Below are positions 35,612-48,398 of a stretch of 64,000 nucleotides of DNA, in pieces (position 1 is the stretch's first letter; each line of letters opens with the position of its first letter). Origin of the DNA: Pomphorhynchus laevis. Its lineage: Eukaryota > Acanthocephala > Palaeacanthocephala > Echinorhynchida > Pomphorhynchidae. Location of the stretch: the NCBI GenBank assembly GCA_012934845.2, contig WNNJ02000599.1, positions 332,932 to 396,931 on the forward strand, given 5' to 3'. The notes below the pieces were generated by a model that was not told the DNA's origin, did no database searches, and saw nothing but the letters and a program-made list of their open reading frames with translations. A program made the position numbers and the translations under genes.

Positions 35612-36822
35612 ATGTGTAGTGTACAAGTCATTTCGGAGCTATCAAACGATAGTCAATTTCAAGCAAATTCTAACAGAATTCCAAACGAAAAAGAGGTTTG
35701 TACTGGATGCTCTTCTACTCAAAGTCATAGTGATAAGGTCAGTAATGTTTTGTTATCTTCAGGCGATGGGGAGGTGCTTCCCCCCATCTCGAAAAAGAGG
35801 AACTTGATTTTAATTAAAGTAACAAGACCTATACGAAGGGATCAACTATACAATAAATTTCTGAGAAATTTCTCGCTTCTATATAAGAACAGGATTTTAT
35901 TTAATTCTGTAAAGATACACCCCTCCGAGGTGAAAATTTCTTTTGTAACATCTGATCTCGCAATGAAATACGCGGAATATTTTTCCGAGAATCTTACAGA
36001 ATTCGGTGAACTTACCATAAAGCCTATCCTGGCTTCGATCAAAGTTACTAATCTACCATGTTCAATGGATGAAGATGACAAGCAATCGTTTATGGCAACC
36101 TTCAAAGTTTCCAGTCTGAGACCAATCGTGGGTAGGGACGGGAACCCTATCCCGGTTGGCTTTTGTAGTGCGCCAGTGGAGTTAGCTGAAACTCTATCAA
36201 AATCATCATCCAACCCGTTTATGGGGTTCAACATTCGGTTCTCAATAACCGAAATAGACGAATTAACCTACCCCCACTGCAGCCGATGCCACAACTGGGC
36301 TTCCAGCTGCAGTGGGTTCCCTACATGTGGTATCTGCGGATCAGCCTCTTGTCTATCTCTGTCGTCGAATGACCGTTGCTCGGCACCCATTCATGTTCAA
36401 ACTGCGGGGGGAGCCATCCTGCATGGCGTAGTAGCTGCAGTAAGTTCAAGGCGTACAGAAGCCTTTTTATTCGTCCGGTTAAACCTACAACTTCCTTCTC
36501 TTGTGTGGCTGCACCGCGCATGGATGACTCAGAGATATCCCGGTTGATGGATATAAAGATAGCAGAGTCGCATAGAAGGTTGGAAAACTTTATACTAATA
36601 GCCGTGGGTGCTATCAACACGAATCCCACGATTCCAGTGGCATCTGTTCTTCCAGAGTCAAAAAAGAGAGGGACTTCGGCCCATGCCGTCCCCACGATCA
36701 AGATCGGGAAGCTTATTCGACGTATGACTAAGGGAAATGATGATATTGCCCAGGGGCAAGTACCTTCCCTGGAGGGGGCTAGTAGTGGGAAGGGTATCCT
36801 TCCTGCACCTAGCTCTGTCTAA
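35612..36822 (+). pseudogene. LINE ORF1 (zinc-knuckle protein), frameshifted
   Basis: ORF1 of a LINE of the Jockey/I/CR1 kind. The N-terminal ~200 residues are nucleic-acid-binding protein-like. A Cys-rich region starts near 36,270 (HCSRCHNW, CGICG); it changes frame at about 36,395 and continues as CSNCGGSHPAWRSSC (third knuckle, CCHC-like). The first knuckle lacks its usual His spacing. The remaining ~120 residues are low in motifs and end at 36,822, 34 bases before ORF2. The base composition is less AT-rich than the surrounding intron. Confidence 0.8.
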
Positions 36823-36855
36823 GTAGGCAATCCCCCATCCAACTAATCCATCACA

Positions 36856-39315
36856 ATGCAGAGTACTCGTGAGCCTTTTTCACTGAATATCCTTCAGTGG
36901 AACTCGGGAGGTGCTTCCGCCCTTAGACTTCTATCTGGTAAAGATGCAGATGTTATAGTCCTTCAGGAGACGCGGTCTATCCGTCTCCCCCAGGACATTA
37001 CTCGATTTATCCCAAAGCATATATGTTCCCACTATACTCCGTACATAACCCCACCTCACTCCTCTTCATCTCAAGGACTCTTGACCTTAGTTAAGTGCTC
37101 CTTAAGGTCCTCCCTCCTATTAAACTACTCATGTCCAGCCCTTTCTTGTTTAGTAGTTTCACTCAGTAAGAACGGTAAACGCATAAGTCTAGCCAATGTC
37201 TACATCCGTCCAGGGGAAATTCACAAGAACCGTGACCTCCTGGATAGTATTATTGACAGCGGTTATGACATGATACTTGGGGATTTTATCGACAGAACTG
37301 GTTGTTGGATCAATGCAGCACTTCGCAGAGCTAGGAACGGTTATCTTATTCACAAACCCCCGTCACCTACCTTTCATTACACATCAACAAATTCTATCCT
37401 CGACATTTTACTGCTTCACACGAGGTGGTTGTTAAAACCCTTCTGCACTGAGCAGTCGCGCCAGCAATTGTCAACATCTCACGACCTTATTCGTTGGAGG
37501 ATTGAGGAAGATATATTGCTTCAAAGGAGGTTTCACTTTGATCCGATCAGAGTGGCCCTCTTTCAAGCGGCTATCCAACTCTTTCCCTAACTAGGAAATG
37601 AGAGTTTGACCGAATTTAATACCTACCTCTTTTCGCAAGCTACCGCGATTTTATCAACTACCTATAAAGGTCGTATATACAATCCTACTCCGACGAAACT
37701 TAAGGTCCTAGCGAAATTGCTGAACCTCCCTAATCTCTCTGTTTCCGCCATACAGGCTCTCTCGAATGAATACTAGAGCACTAGATATAGGTTCCAGCTG
37801 AGTAGGGATAGGACAAGTATTGCTCACCTTAGTCCTTCTCAGTCTTCATTTTGGAAGATTTTCAAGAAGGAGAAGTTTGTTTGCTGGAAGGATAGAGCAT
37901 TGGGTTGGATAGGGAATGTTGGCCTTGATAAAGTTTTGGAGGAGTCATTAGCCCTACACAACTATGGAGCCACTCTATCACCTCAACCAATCCCGCCTTG
38001 GTGTAACTTCAGGAGTAGGGATCTATCTGTTACGGATATCCTTAACTCCTGGGGTCCACTCCCTGGCATCTCCAAATCCATCGTTCCACTTTCTTCTCGG
38101 GTCTGTCAGCTTTTGACAGCTGATCAGAGAAGAGAGGTGGCCGTCACCATGCTTTTAGCCTCCCCATCCGATGTAGCAGGCATCAATATTAGTAAGCGTG
38201 TTTTTCTTCCTAAGAAAAAATCCTGCTCATGCCCTATAGATCTGCGACCCATTTCGATTCAAAATGCCCTCGTGTCGATTTACGAACAAGCGCTTGCGCG
38301 TAAAATCCGCGACCATTTAAGTAGGCGTAATTTGATCCCTCCAGGTTTTCATGGGTTCGTCAAAGGTCGCTCGGTCCATTCAGCAGTAGGTGAGGTGGAA
38401 CAGTTTTGTCGGGAGAATAGCCATCGCCTAGTTGTGGCTATTTTCCTTGACTTTTCTGCTGCATTTGATCGTATCTCCATTTCCTTTGTGATCTCTTCTC
38501 TCAGGTCCCTCGGGTTGCCTGCGAGAATTGTGAACAGATTGGAGATCCTGCTGTATACCAAGCAATTATTCTATGAAGACGACCCTGATGCGCGTCAGTT
38601 CTACCCTATTACGGGTGTACCTCAAGGATCCCCACTTTCTCCTATCTTATATCTTGCTGCCTCTATTAACCTATTCAAAATATTTAAACGCGAACAACGT
38701 CTTGTGGTGTACGCTGATGACACCACAGCCCTGTTCACTGGACACAGGTGTAAAGACGTAGTCTCTGACATTAGCCATTTCTTGTTAAGATTAAAAGACC
38801 AGTTACCCATATCTAATCTCATTTTAAACTCAGCTAAATCGCAGTTGGTTGTCTTTCATGGCACCCCTGCTACAAAACAAAAACTTAAGAGATTAGCACT
38901 CTCTGCGCTATCCTCCATATTTGCCTCTGAACCACTTCCCACCTTCACAAGTCGAGTAAAATACCTGGGGTTCACCGTTACGGTGAACTGGTCGGCGAAA
39001 GCTGACCTGGATAGACTCAAACGTATCCTGAAGAAAGCTAGATGGGCCCTGAATCGGGCTCAGCATCTGTCATTGAAAGGGAAAGCCCAGGTGCGCCTTT
39101 GGGGCACTTGGGCTATCTTGAGATTAGTCTTCTTCTCAAGAGGACGTGCCCCAGAGCAAAGGCTAAGGTTTCTTAAGCTCCTCGTCTCTCGTTTACCAAG
39201 CATAGTCCGCGCTGATTGGATTCTTCGGGGGGTGAAAGACCCCGGGTGGTTCAGTCGGAAGGCGGCGTGTTGGATCGGTTGGGGGGCTCAGATCCCCCTG
39301 GACCTGAGGCCATGA
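36856..39315 (+). pseudogene. LINE ORF2 (endonuclease-RT) with two stops
   Basis: About 820 codons in one frame. Endonuclease: LNILQWNSGG, VIVLQETRS, NVYIRPGE, GDFIDRTG (Asn of the usual GDFN replaced by Ile), SILDILLL and TSHDLI. RT: DLRPISIQNALVSIYEQAL, AIFLDFSAAFDRI (motif A), GVPQGSPLSPILY (motif B), LVVYADDTTALF (motif C), followed by the thumb and a short C-terminus without an RNase H domain. Stops: TAA at 37,588 and TAG at 37,774. Otherwise it is open and the RT motifs are intact, so this is the youngest-looking long element. A polyadenylation-type AATAAA lies at 39,421. Confidence 0.88.
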
Positions 39316-40139
39316 AAGAGAAAGGGAAGATGAAAAAACGAAAGAAAAATTCTGTCATTTTTTATCTGAGTTAGTTATGACCTACCTTTTTTATTCTTGC
39401 ATGCTATATTTTGGTGTATTTAATAAAGTCTTTATTATTTTTATAATCGTATTTTATTTGTATACTGATTAAAATATGATGTCAATGTGTATTGTTTTAT
39501 TAAATTCTATGAAAATTATATCGTAAATTATAGGAAAACTTTAATAATTCAACTTACTTTACAACTTACGGAACCGATATGAGCCCGCGACAGTTTTCGT
39601 CCTGTTCCATTAAATTTATGGTTAACAAAAACAGAATCTAACATACTTTTCAGATGTTCGTTCTAAAATAGCGATTCGGTGATAAAGCATCGAAACTACT
39701 TTAATAACTTTGTGATTGATAAAGCAGTAATTGACAGATATGCTTTTTTCATTTTACATTTTATATCATTTTACACAAATATGTAATCAAATTATTATTT
39801 TGTAGAATATGCACGAAATTACAAGTTATTTGAACAATTTAAACTTTAAAATTTGTAAAGGAAAACTATATAAAATATCATGAAATATTATAAAAATATA
39901 AAGATATAAAGTGTCAATCTTTGTGGATATTAGTAAATAGCACAAATTGTGGTTGTTTATATTTAACGTACTGATGTTATAGGTTAATTAGCATAGTGTG
40001 AAACCTTATTACACATCAGTTCCTTCTGATGCACTCTCATCTTCATTCTAACAAAGGATTTATCTAATATACCAATATTTTATAAAAAGCTTTATTATAT
40101 TTTAGATAAAATTACTAAATTTATTTTTCAAATAATTAT
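39316..40139. other. LINE 3' UTR and intron sequence
   Basis: Up to about 39,450 this is probably the LINE's 3' UTR. The rest is AT-rich without recognised features. Confidence 0.4.
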
Positions 40140-41065
40140 AAGTTTTATAGATTTATAGTTATATAAGTTCTAGAGAGGCCCTGATATCAAACACATTAGG
40201 AAGTGAGTTAAAATAAGTTTTGGATCAGGTTGTAAAAAATGATAAAGACAAAACCAGTTAAGTATATTAACCAGTTACGCCTATTTGAACAGATATGTAT
40301 TAACATGGATGCTCAACATAGACGAGTTCTTTTACAAATCGATGTAAGGTGTTTATCAAGATGGAAAGTACTTGCCCGTGTACATGAGTTACAATCAGAA
40401 CTCGTGGTATTTTTTGATAAATCAGGACAACAACACTTTTCCGAGCTACTTAAATGTGAATTTCGGAATACAAAGCCGCGATATTTAACATTTATTTTCC
40501 ATCACCTCAATATTTTGAACTCAAACATGCAAGGGAAAGAGGAAAACGTTATTACATCTACTGACAAAATGCAAGCATTTAAGAAAAACTTAATGTTTGG
40601 AAAAAACAGCGACAGAAGGCGGTTTTGGAATGTTTCCAATGGTAAAAACCACATACAACACTAACATTTTGTCTTTGATTATCGAACATTTGTCAAATTT
40701 TGTAGAGAAATTGATTTATTATTTCCCATCATTTAAAACATCACAGTATAATTGGATAAAAAACTCCTTTGCAGAAACTTTTATTGATTCGAGCTTGACT
40801 ATTATAGAGAGAAAACCTCATAGACTTGTCCAGTGATCGTGGACTGTTGATTAAATTCAAAGAGTTCGCGCTTGAGGGTTCTTGAATATCAATATAAGAA
40901 AGAAACGCGACAAAAACGGCGCTTCGTATTTTACTGCAGTTTTCTACTACATATTTATGCGAACTAGGATTTTCAACACTAGACGGTAAAATGCAAAATA
41001 GAGCTAATATGCAATTCACTAATGAGAAAATAAGAGTTTGTCTTTCAACCATAAGACCAAATATT
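40140..41065 (+). pseudogene. hAT-type transposase relic (ZBED/SCAND3-like)
   Basis: Encodes LFEQICINMDAQHRRVLLQI, CLSRWKVLARVHELQSEL, FHHLNILNSNMQGKEENV and DKMQAFKKNL, which follow the order of the RNase H-like core of domesticated hAT-related proteins in animals. After frameshifts near 40,600 and 40,840 the C-terminal dimerisation part appears (LLQFSTTYLCELGFS, LSTIRPNIE, to about 41,065). No N-terminal BED finger or terminal repeats were found. The short stretch lies just left of a myosin exon pair. Confidence 0.75.
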
Positions 41066-41336
41066 GAATAAATAGTAAATTCGTATCAATCTCATTCTTT
41101 TCATCAAAAGAAAAATTAAATATTGAAACACCTTAGTTTTTTCTCGGTAATAATTTTAACTACTACAAATAATATAGTATATTTTTGTACAAGGCGCGCC
41201 AATGTGGATACCACAGCACCCAGCAGCCCTAGCAGTTCGGTAATTTAATTAATATTGAAATTATTTAATATTAATTATTTATTTTAATTTATATTAAAAT
41301 TTTATACTCACAATCATTCGTTATTAAATAAAATAC

Positions 41337-41576
41337 AGTGTTTATTAAATTGTTTAAATTTACTTCATTGTTATGTAGTATCTTTATCTGGTCAATTGAA
41401 ACTTTGTCCATATTTTTTTCAAGAAATCCTTGACATGTATATTTTGCATATCCCGCACAGTGTTTAATTAAAAACATTTCGTCTATCAATGGTATCCTTG
41501 AAACTATGTCACCTCGTCGGTGTGATAATTGAGTAATTACTTTATCAAGAAACGTCAGATTTGTTCTATTCGGCAT
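41337..41576 (-). CDS. myosin exon: upper/lower 50K region
   Basis: 240-bp exon, phase 0 to 0, acceptor TATATAAG, donor GTATTT. It encodes LTFLDKVITQLSHRRGD, then FLIKHCAGYAKYTCQGFLEK and ILHNNEVNLNNL, matching the myosin block F-x-I-x-H-Y-A-G ... G-F-L-E-K-N. Tyr of HYAG is Cys here. An alternative donor at 41,307 would add ten codons but end in phase 2, which does not fit the next exon found. Confidence 0.87.
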
Positions 41577-41627
41577 CTTATATATTAATAAATCTTATAA
41601 ATACAATAATACAATCAGCTTTCTCAC

Positions 41628-41768
41628 CTTACATTCTTCGTCTAATAATTCAAATATTCCATGTCGTCCACCGATTATTTCAGCAGATAAATTTATTTCT
41701 ACGGAAACAATATCTTCGTATTCAATTAGCTCAGCTGTTAACTCTTCTTGCTCTTTTTGGAAGACCGT
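41628..41768 (-). CDS. myosin exon: relay region, DEEC
   Basis: 141-bp exon, phase 0 to 0, acceptor CTGAATTTAG, donor GTGAGA. It encodes TVFQKEQEELTAEL and GGRHGIFELLDEECK, matching F-x-x-EQ-x-E-Y ... G-I-L-x-L-L-D-E-E-C of myosins. It is separated from the next exon by a 51-bp intron. Confidence 0.9.
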
Positions 41769-42265
41769 CTAAATTCAGTTTTTTTTGTTTTTGAAATTAA
41801 AATTGTTTCATTTTATAAATGTTTTAATTTAACATGTTTTTTTATATCAAGAATCATCCATAACAAAATGTCAATTAGAATAAATAATAAATACCAATAT
41901 CTATCGTATGTTAAATAGCAAGAATTAAGATTCAAAAACACTTGAAAATGAGTCATTTAAAATGTCCCACAATTTAATTAACAGTCGCAGCAGAAATTTA
42001 CAGTAGCCTTAACATAAATAGTTTGGAAAGATTTATTCCGTGAGTATATTACGTCAAATACAAACATAGATATTATTGTACAGGGCTTTGAGCTAGATAA
42101 ATAAATTAGCACAGCTGCAGTAGTGTTGATAAATGAATCAATATAATAAAGGAATCAAAACGACTACGTCTACAAAACCTAATTGAACAATTAACAGTAC
42201 TTTATTCAAAATCTTAACAATATATTTATGAGCAGGATAAATAAACAAAACTTTTAATTTTAATA

Positions 42266-42293
42266 TTTCGCTAATTTCTGTTAGCATCATCAG
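42266..42293 (-). ncRNA. hammerhead-like core motif
   Basis: CTGATGA, one base, a GCTAA/TTAGC stem with its loop, GAAA. The core is intact; stems I and III are not evident. It lies downstream of the GIY-YIG coding region, where PLE hammerheads have been reported in other animals. Confidence 0.5.
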
Positions 42294-43631
42294 AAAAAAT
42301 ACAATCGTTTTCAAGAATATATTATTTTTATATATAAAATTCTAAAACGATCGCTTTTATTGTCATTGAGCAGGTGTTTTTATAAATAATGATAAACATA
42401 TGTTGTCTGAGTTTACTGTTTAAGATAGCTGTTTGAGTTTGACTAGCACAACTTCGGCAAGTTTTGAAAATACAAAAAACAGAAAATATTATAAATATTA
42501 TTTTCACAAAATAATATGGTGAAAAATAATAATAGTTTAAGAAATTGAAATAAAAGTGTAAAAAATTAGAAAAGATTACATAACAAAAGAATCGTTTACA
42601 ACATCTTTTTAAAATATTTAAAGTTACGTCAGGTTTATTATTCGGCATAATAATATTGGAGTTTTTATGAATGTAATAAGCCTCAAGAATTTTTCTATTT
42701 TAACAATTGGTGTCTTTTGCTAAAACAACAGTATTATAATCAATAGTGTGATCTAAATTTAAACTGTGGTCTATAATAGCGTTATTTAAGTTCTTTTTGA
42801 GTGTGTATTTGTATTGTTTTAATCTAGTCTAAAATGGTTGTCCGGTTTGAACCACATATATTTTATCGCATTCTAAACAAGAAATTTTATAGATTAAACT
42901 CCATCATTATCATGCTTGGGGTTTATTTTACAAAATGTTATGTAACATCGGTATTTTACTATTATACAAAAGAATATTTGAAGTATTAAATGTTTTATTG
43001 TGTGAAACAAATCTTTTGAAATTAATATTCCAAAAATTATTTATAAATGGTAATCATACGTATTTCTTTTCTCTTTCTGGGCCAAAAACAATTTGCTAAT
43101 TCGTTTTAATACATTTGTAGAAAGCCTTTTTAATTGGCAAAGAATTCTAATTATATTATTTGTAGTTTTAAGTTTATTTAAATCGGAAACAATCATCTTA
43201 GAATTCTAATTATATTATTATCTGTTTCAAGCTCATTTATATCGGAAACAATAATTTTTTATTAAATAATTAAATGATGTTTTCTATTTTATTTTATACT
43301 TTATTTAATTTTTATAGTACTTTTAATTATTATTTTTATATTTTTCTAATTTTTTTAAATTATCTATTTTGAATGAAACTATTATGGTAATTATTTTTGT
43401 TTTGTTTCTAAACTATTTTGAATCATCATTTTTCATTGCGTTTTGTGTACGTTCAAAATTTGCCGAAATCGTGTTAAAAATTTAAACAACAGTGAAAGAA
43501 GTTGGTTATCGCTAACAATAATAGCACCTGCCCATACAAATGGCTGTGATCGTTTTGAACCTTTTTATATAAACATGTACATTTTAAAACACATTGTAAT
43601 TTTCTGAATATGCTAACAGAAGTTAGCGAAA
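42266..43631 (-). mobile_element. GIY-YIG element without RT, copy 1
   Basis: Minus strand. 43,190-42,900 encodes the region that precedes the nuclease in PLEs, then ISCLECDKIYVVQTGQPF (GIY-YIG start, near 42,880), LDHTIDYNTVV and ILEAYYIHKNS with the catalytic Glu. The Arg-His part is degenerate (RLKQYKYTLK). A stop follows QPF. The ends carry hammerhead-like motifs in inverted orientation (42,266-42,293 minus, CTGATGA intact; 43,604-43,631 plus, CTGAATA). No RT sequence is present. It is probably a decayed relative of the 48.3-kb element. Confidence 0.7.
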
Positions 43632-45009
43632 TAACAAAAAAATCCTCTTTTCTTTGATCCATCTCCAATAATTATTTATAAATTATTCGTGATATTTCGC
43701 TATAATTAATATTTATAACATCACAAAGAAATAATTATATTAATATTTATAACATCACAAACTAATTAATATTTATAACTTATTGATATGAAATAATGTT
43801 TAGTATTTTCAATTAAAATACTGTCTTACGGAACGCTCAAATGCTTGAAATAAGTCTTATTTAACAATCAAATATAAAGGAATGAATACGGCAATAACCT
43901 AAATTGACATATAACTCATTTTTTAATTCAATAAATATTGAATACTCTTAAATTACTATTGAATTTAATTTTAAAGTTTTTAATTTTAATCTTGTTTTAC
44001 TGTCTAATCAGATATAGAAAGAGTAAAAAGTATATTAAAAAAGAATTTAATTTTATAAAAAGTATTAATAAAATGTTTATTATAAAAAATTTAATTAAAA
44101 TTTTTTATCAAATAAAATTAATAAATTTAAAATAACATAGAATACTAACAGATAAAGTTTACAGGTAAACTCAATTAAGGAACAAATTTAATGTTTTATC
44201 AAGTATTAAGTTGGTAAATAATAAATCAATATAATTGTTCATCAATTATACTTAAGTCGTTGAAGAGATAATACTCCTAAGATTAACATCAGGACATAAT
44301 ATTATTTTTAATCAAAATTGAAAAAGCATAAATCTTGAACTTAGTATCATAGGTAGGTTAAAATCATTTTTATCAATTGTCAAAATACTTTAATTTATAA
44401 AAAGTATTAATAAAATGTTTATTATAAAAAGTTTAATTAAAATTTTTACAAGTAGACTCGAATAATAAACTAATTTAATATAAAAAAATTTTTCTAATTT
44501 AAAAAAATTAATAGTTGATGATAGTTTATTTAATTAGTTGATAATGATCCATTATTGATAAAGTATTATTGTAGCTACATCAAAGAAAGAAGGAAAATTT
44601 TATTTGATATTTTGCTAACATTTGTTAACATCTTCAGAAAATTACCTTGTAATTTCTATAATAACCTTGAACTTAACAATCTGATTTAATTACAATATAA
44701 TTTATTTACAATTGAAAATTACAATTTTGTAAATTGTAATTGTGTCTGAAATTGTATCGACAGAATTATAGGGACAGGTTATCGATTCTTAATATCCAGA
44801 GTATCCGAGCTAGAGTGTTTTCATTAGATATGACAACAACTTAGAACATGGTCTGAAACCACAATGAGTACCCTCTAAATACATTAGGTTAAATGACAGA
44901 CAGTCTCACAGGGGTCATTCCATGGCACTATCTTGGCAGACGAGAAATCGTCTGCCAAGATGCCAATATCACCATTGTAAAATGAATGATGGCAAGCAGA
45001 TTAGTACCT
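43632..45009. other. AT-rich intron sequence
   Basis: No gene recognised. A degenerate hammerhead-like motif is at 44,611-44,637 (minus). A perfect 14-bp-arm hairpin with a GAAA loop lies at 44,930-44,961 (ATCTTGGCAGACGA and its complement) in a locally GC-richer stretch (44,760-45,005) of unknown origin. Confidence 0.45.
44930..44961. repeat. perfect 14-bp-arm hairpin with GAAA loop
   Basis: ATCTTGGCAGACGA, GAAA, then the exact reverse complement. The GAAA tetraloop would make this a very stable RNA hairpin if transcribed. Confidence 0.85.
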
Positions 45010-45440
45010 CTTAAATCAACACAATAATATAAAGAATAAATTTAAACTCTTAAGTGGCAAATTTTTATGGATAATAAATAATATACTTTGTATTAGAATA
45101 AGATACTAGATAGTTATTTCAGGGGAAATACATCATTAGCATGTATTTGGCCCCGCTGCCATGTTGGGTAGAGGAGTTAGGGGCTGAAACCTGATAGCAT
45201 AGCAGTTCCTCCTGATGACCTCTAATTCTTATTCTGATACAACGTCTGTTATTTATTAGTCAATTCATAAAAATGACGTTTATTTTAAATTTCATTTTTT
45301 TTATTTTAACTTGATTTAAATTATAGAAAATCTAAAAACAATTATTAATTTTATTATTTAATTATTAAATTTTGATTTAGCATTATTATGTTTTGTTTAT
45401 TTTATAATTATATTAAATACGTAGACTCAGTTAGCTGATT
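45010..45440 (+). repeat. PLE 3' end inserted next to a family B fragment
   Basis: 5'-truncated PLE: last RT codons, the 3' UTR with the interleaved complementary segments (45,150-45,215) and the terminus at 45,417-45,440. Family B RT sequence begins immediately after it. Confidence 0.85.
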
Positions 45441-45870
45441 TGATTGATAAAATACCAGTTAGGCCAATTGGGATAAGTGAAGTAAATCGTAAAATTATCT
45501 CAAAAGTTATTCTATCGTTTATTTCTTTGGATCTTCCGAATATCGCCGGGAATGATCAATTATGCTGCACAGCGTTGTGGTGCCGAATCAGCAATTCACT
45601 CGATCAGAGAACTATTCGATTAACATGCAAATTACGGTATCTTTTAGATATACGTAAGCAATGCATTTAATACGGTCAATCGCCAACTTGCTTTAAAAAT
45701 ATTGCATTTACATGCTTACAGATAAATTTATACTCAAACTGTTATCAAAATGTACAAATTTTGTGTTTGGAGGGCCACACTTCTCTAAGTCAAGAGAAGG
45801 CTTTACACAATCGGATCCTCTCGCAATGACAGCATTTGCAACAGCAAATGCTGTCAATATGGTTTAACTG
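45441..45870 (+). pseudogene. family B RT fragment
   Basis: Begins with DKIPVRPIGISEVNRKIISK, continues in shifting frames through an alanine-asparagine block equivalent to motif A and a motif B remnant (EGFTQ-like, near 45,800-45,830), and stops at a perfect 12-bp-arm hairpin (45,828-45,855). The remainder of the element is absent. Confidence 0.75.
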
Positions 45871-46414
45871 TAAGAGAGAGACTATTACTATTACATTTAC
45901 AGACCTTACCTGTTTTTATAAGAACACTCTTGAACGTAGACTAAACCTGTGGATAGGCAACAATGTATAACACCTGTCTTTTTAAAATTTACAGTATCCA
46001 GAAAGAATCGGGTATAGTTTGTTTGTCATATTAAACAAAAAAATAAGAAGCTTTTAGCAAACAATGAATGCTGTCCGAATTCCACTTAAATTCTGCATAC
46101 TTAAATCTATCTTGTGTATTGCTATCTACTACAGTCTAATTTTATATTCATTTTTATGTTACAAAAATCAACCTAAACCAACCTAAAAATAACTCGTTTA
46201 ATTAAGTCATTGGTATCCTTATTTTTAGATCAGATAACTGAGTGATTAAAAATCATTTAAATGATTTTTTAATAATAATTTATTCTTTGTTGATAAATAA
46301 ACAAAAGCGGTAATCCGCTAAGGAGTAAGAAATATTGTACTCGAAAACAAAATCTTAGCTGTGGATAAAGTTTTGGTTTGAGGAGTGATAAGAGAAGATA
46401 AAATAGAAAGATCA
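45871..46414. other. intron sequence, nothing recognised
   Basis: AT-rich without coding or repeat signal apart from a partial AACTGAGT match at 46,225. Confidence 0.4.
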
Positions 46415-46520
46415 GTTAACTGAGTCTACGTATTTTATATTATTTATAAATTAAAAATAATGCTAAACAAAATTTAAATAATTAAATAATAAATAATTAA
46501 ATAATACAAAATCATAATGA
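46415..46520 (-). repeat. PLE 3' terminus fragment
   Basis: Minus-strand terminus (AACTGAGTCTACG at 46,424) with the AT-rich variant continuation seen at 1 and 53,150. Confidence 0.6.
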
Positions 46521-46899
46521 GTTCGATAATCCAGCCATAGGGTCTCAGAAATATCAAATCATAAGTATGATAATTGGAGCAAAAATAAGAACTAAGAAAA
46601 GAAAAAAGAAAAACTATAGTTCTTATAGTCTTATTCTAAGTGAAACCAAGATTTAATAATCTAAGCGAAGAAAGAAAAATAAATAGCATATTCAATTCTA
46701 GGAAATTGAATTGCTATTCATTCCTTACGAGACAACTTCAATCGCAACAGTGATAAAGTCCGATTGAAAGATCAATGCCGCATCATTCAATAGTATTCGA
46801 TGACTTGATGCCAGCTCAATAATTAGCGCTGCATCATCTACCAAGGGTGCTGTTGGTCCTTCATGAGTAGACGAACGAGCCTAATTTAGGATGCTTACC

Positions 46900-48290
46900 A
46901 GTTTTGAATCTGAATATGATAACCTGGCTGAATGTCTTGTTAAATTACAGAAGGTTAACCAAAGAAAAAGTACAAGATGAACTGCTATATGCATTTAAAA
47001 TTAGCCGTATGATTCCGCTGAACAAAAATCCTCGGGTAAGACCAGTTGGTATTAGAGAGGTGAAAAAGAGATTCATAAGCAATGCTATATGTACGATCGT
47101 ACAGGAAGACTAGCAATCAGTTTGTGGCTTAAAACAGTTCCCTACGAGAAAACTTCAATCGAGACAGTGAAAAATTATTGCTAGGCATTGATGCTTCGAA
47201 TGCATTTAATACAGTCAATAGGACAGCCGCACTTCAGAACATTTGTTGTCCCGCATTGGGATACTTATTATGTAACACGTATGACTCGAAAACAGAACTC
47301 ATCGTGGAGAATCACCACATTATATCCAATAAAGGCTTTACTCAAGGAGGCCCACTGGCAATTGCTGCCTTTGCCGTTAGCACACTTCCCTTGCTTTTGG
47401 AGTTGCAATCTGTAGCACCCAACTCTATGCATAGATGATATGCCGATGATTCAAACTGCGTCGGCAATGTACTTGAATTGAGATCAGTATGGGATTGCAT
47501 TCAAACGATTGAACCTGTCTATTGTTACTTTCCGGAGGACGTCAAGTTGAAGCTATTGGTTCACAGAGATAATTATAGTTGAGCGAAAGCTGTTTTGGCA
47601 AATACTGAAGTGTCTGTGCTCACATATTGTTTGGAAATTCTTGGTGCGTCAATGGGAACCGAGGAATATCGTAGCGAGAGAATCAAAGATAAAGTTTCCA
47701 TATTATGCGATGTGTCGAATAAATTAACGATGGTCGCTGAGAAAGATGCGCATGTAGCTTAATAGGCTTTAAAGGCCCTGCTACAAACTAGATGGATTTT
47801 TATGCAGCTAACATACCGTTGTGATCCTGATTGGTTCGCTAAACTATCGAATCATATTACGGATGAACTTATTCCAAGAGTTATCGGCCTAAAGACGGGT
47901 GAATATGTTCACAACCTGATATTGACTTTAACAACGAGATACGGAGGTTTGGGATTTATTGACCCATGCGAAACGCCACAATGCAATCAGGAATTCACCA
48001 TCTAGGATTCTTAGGCAAGCTTGTAGCATCGTCGCATTAGAGCCAGAGCTTAGACCGGTATCACCAGCGTTAACCTTTCAACGTAAGACAACAAGAGACG
48101 CTGGAGCGCGTACTGATATTTCTTGTTCTGGTATACTGATTGGTTAGGTCATATTTTGGCATGTCCTTTTAGCATAAATGACCAATCATGCAGCCATGGA
48201 AATAAGAAAGAAATTTTACCTATCACGATCATAGTAAACGTGCAAAATACAAAGAAAGAGTGCGTGATATTGAAAACGGCGGCAGGTGTT
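46900..48290 (+). pseudogene. family B element, RT to partial nuclease
   Basis: Encodes NPRVRPVGIREVKKRFISN, LGIDASNAFNTVNR (motif A), KGFTQGGPLAIAAFA (motif B with QGG for QGD), YADDSNCVG right after a stop at 47,437, the thumb region (AKLSNHITDELIPRVIGL), and a shrunken nuclease region with RHNAIR in a secondary frame, GARTDISCSG and a final KRAKYKERVRDIENG. The Cys/His cluster is lost. Several stops and frame changes. No finger domain; the 5' part is truncated. Confidence 0.82.
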
Positions 48291-48370
48291 GCAGAAAACG
48301 ATCTTATAAGGTATAGTTATTACAGGAACGAAGAAGCAGAAAACATCCTTTATTTGATAAAAATTATATA

Positions 48371-48398
48371 TTTCGATAGCTCCTGCTATCATCATCAG
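48371..48398 (-). ncRNA. hammerhead-like core in left inverted repeat
   Basis: CTGATGA, one base, GATAGC/GCTATC stem, GAAA. It sits downstream of the nuclease coding region. It may be transcribed with it, but I could not confirm stems I and III. Confidence 0.5.

Noticed and set aside
40741-41052. A 103-codon minus-strand frame
   Set aside because: Shadow of the hAT-like relic, whose family motifs read on the plus strand.
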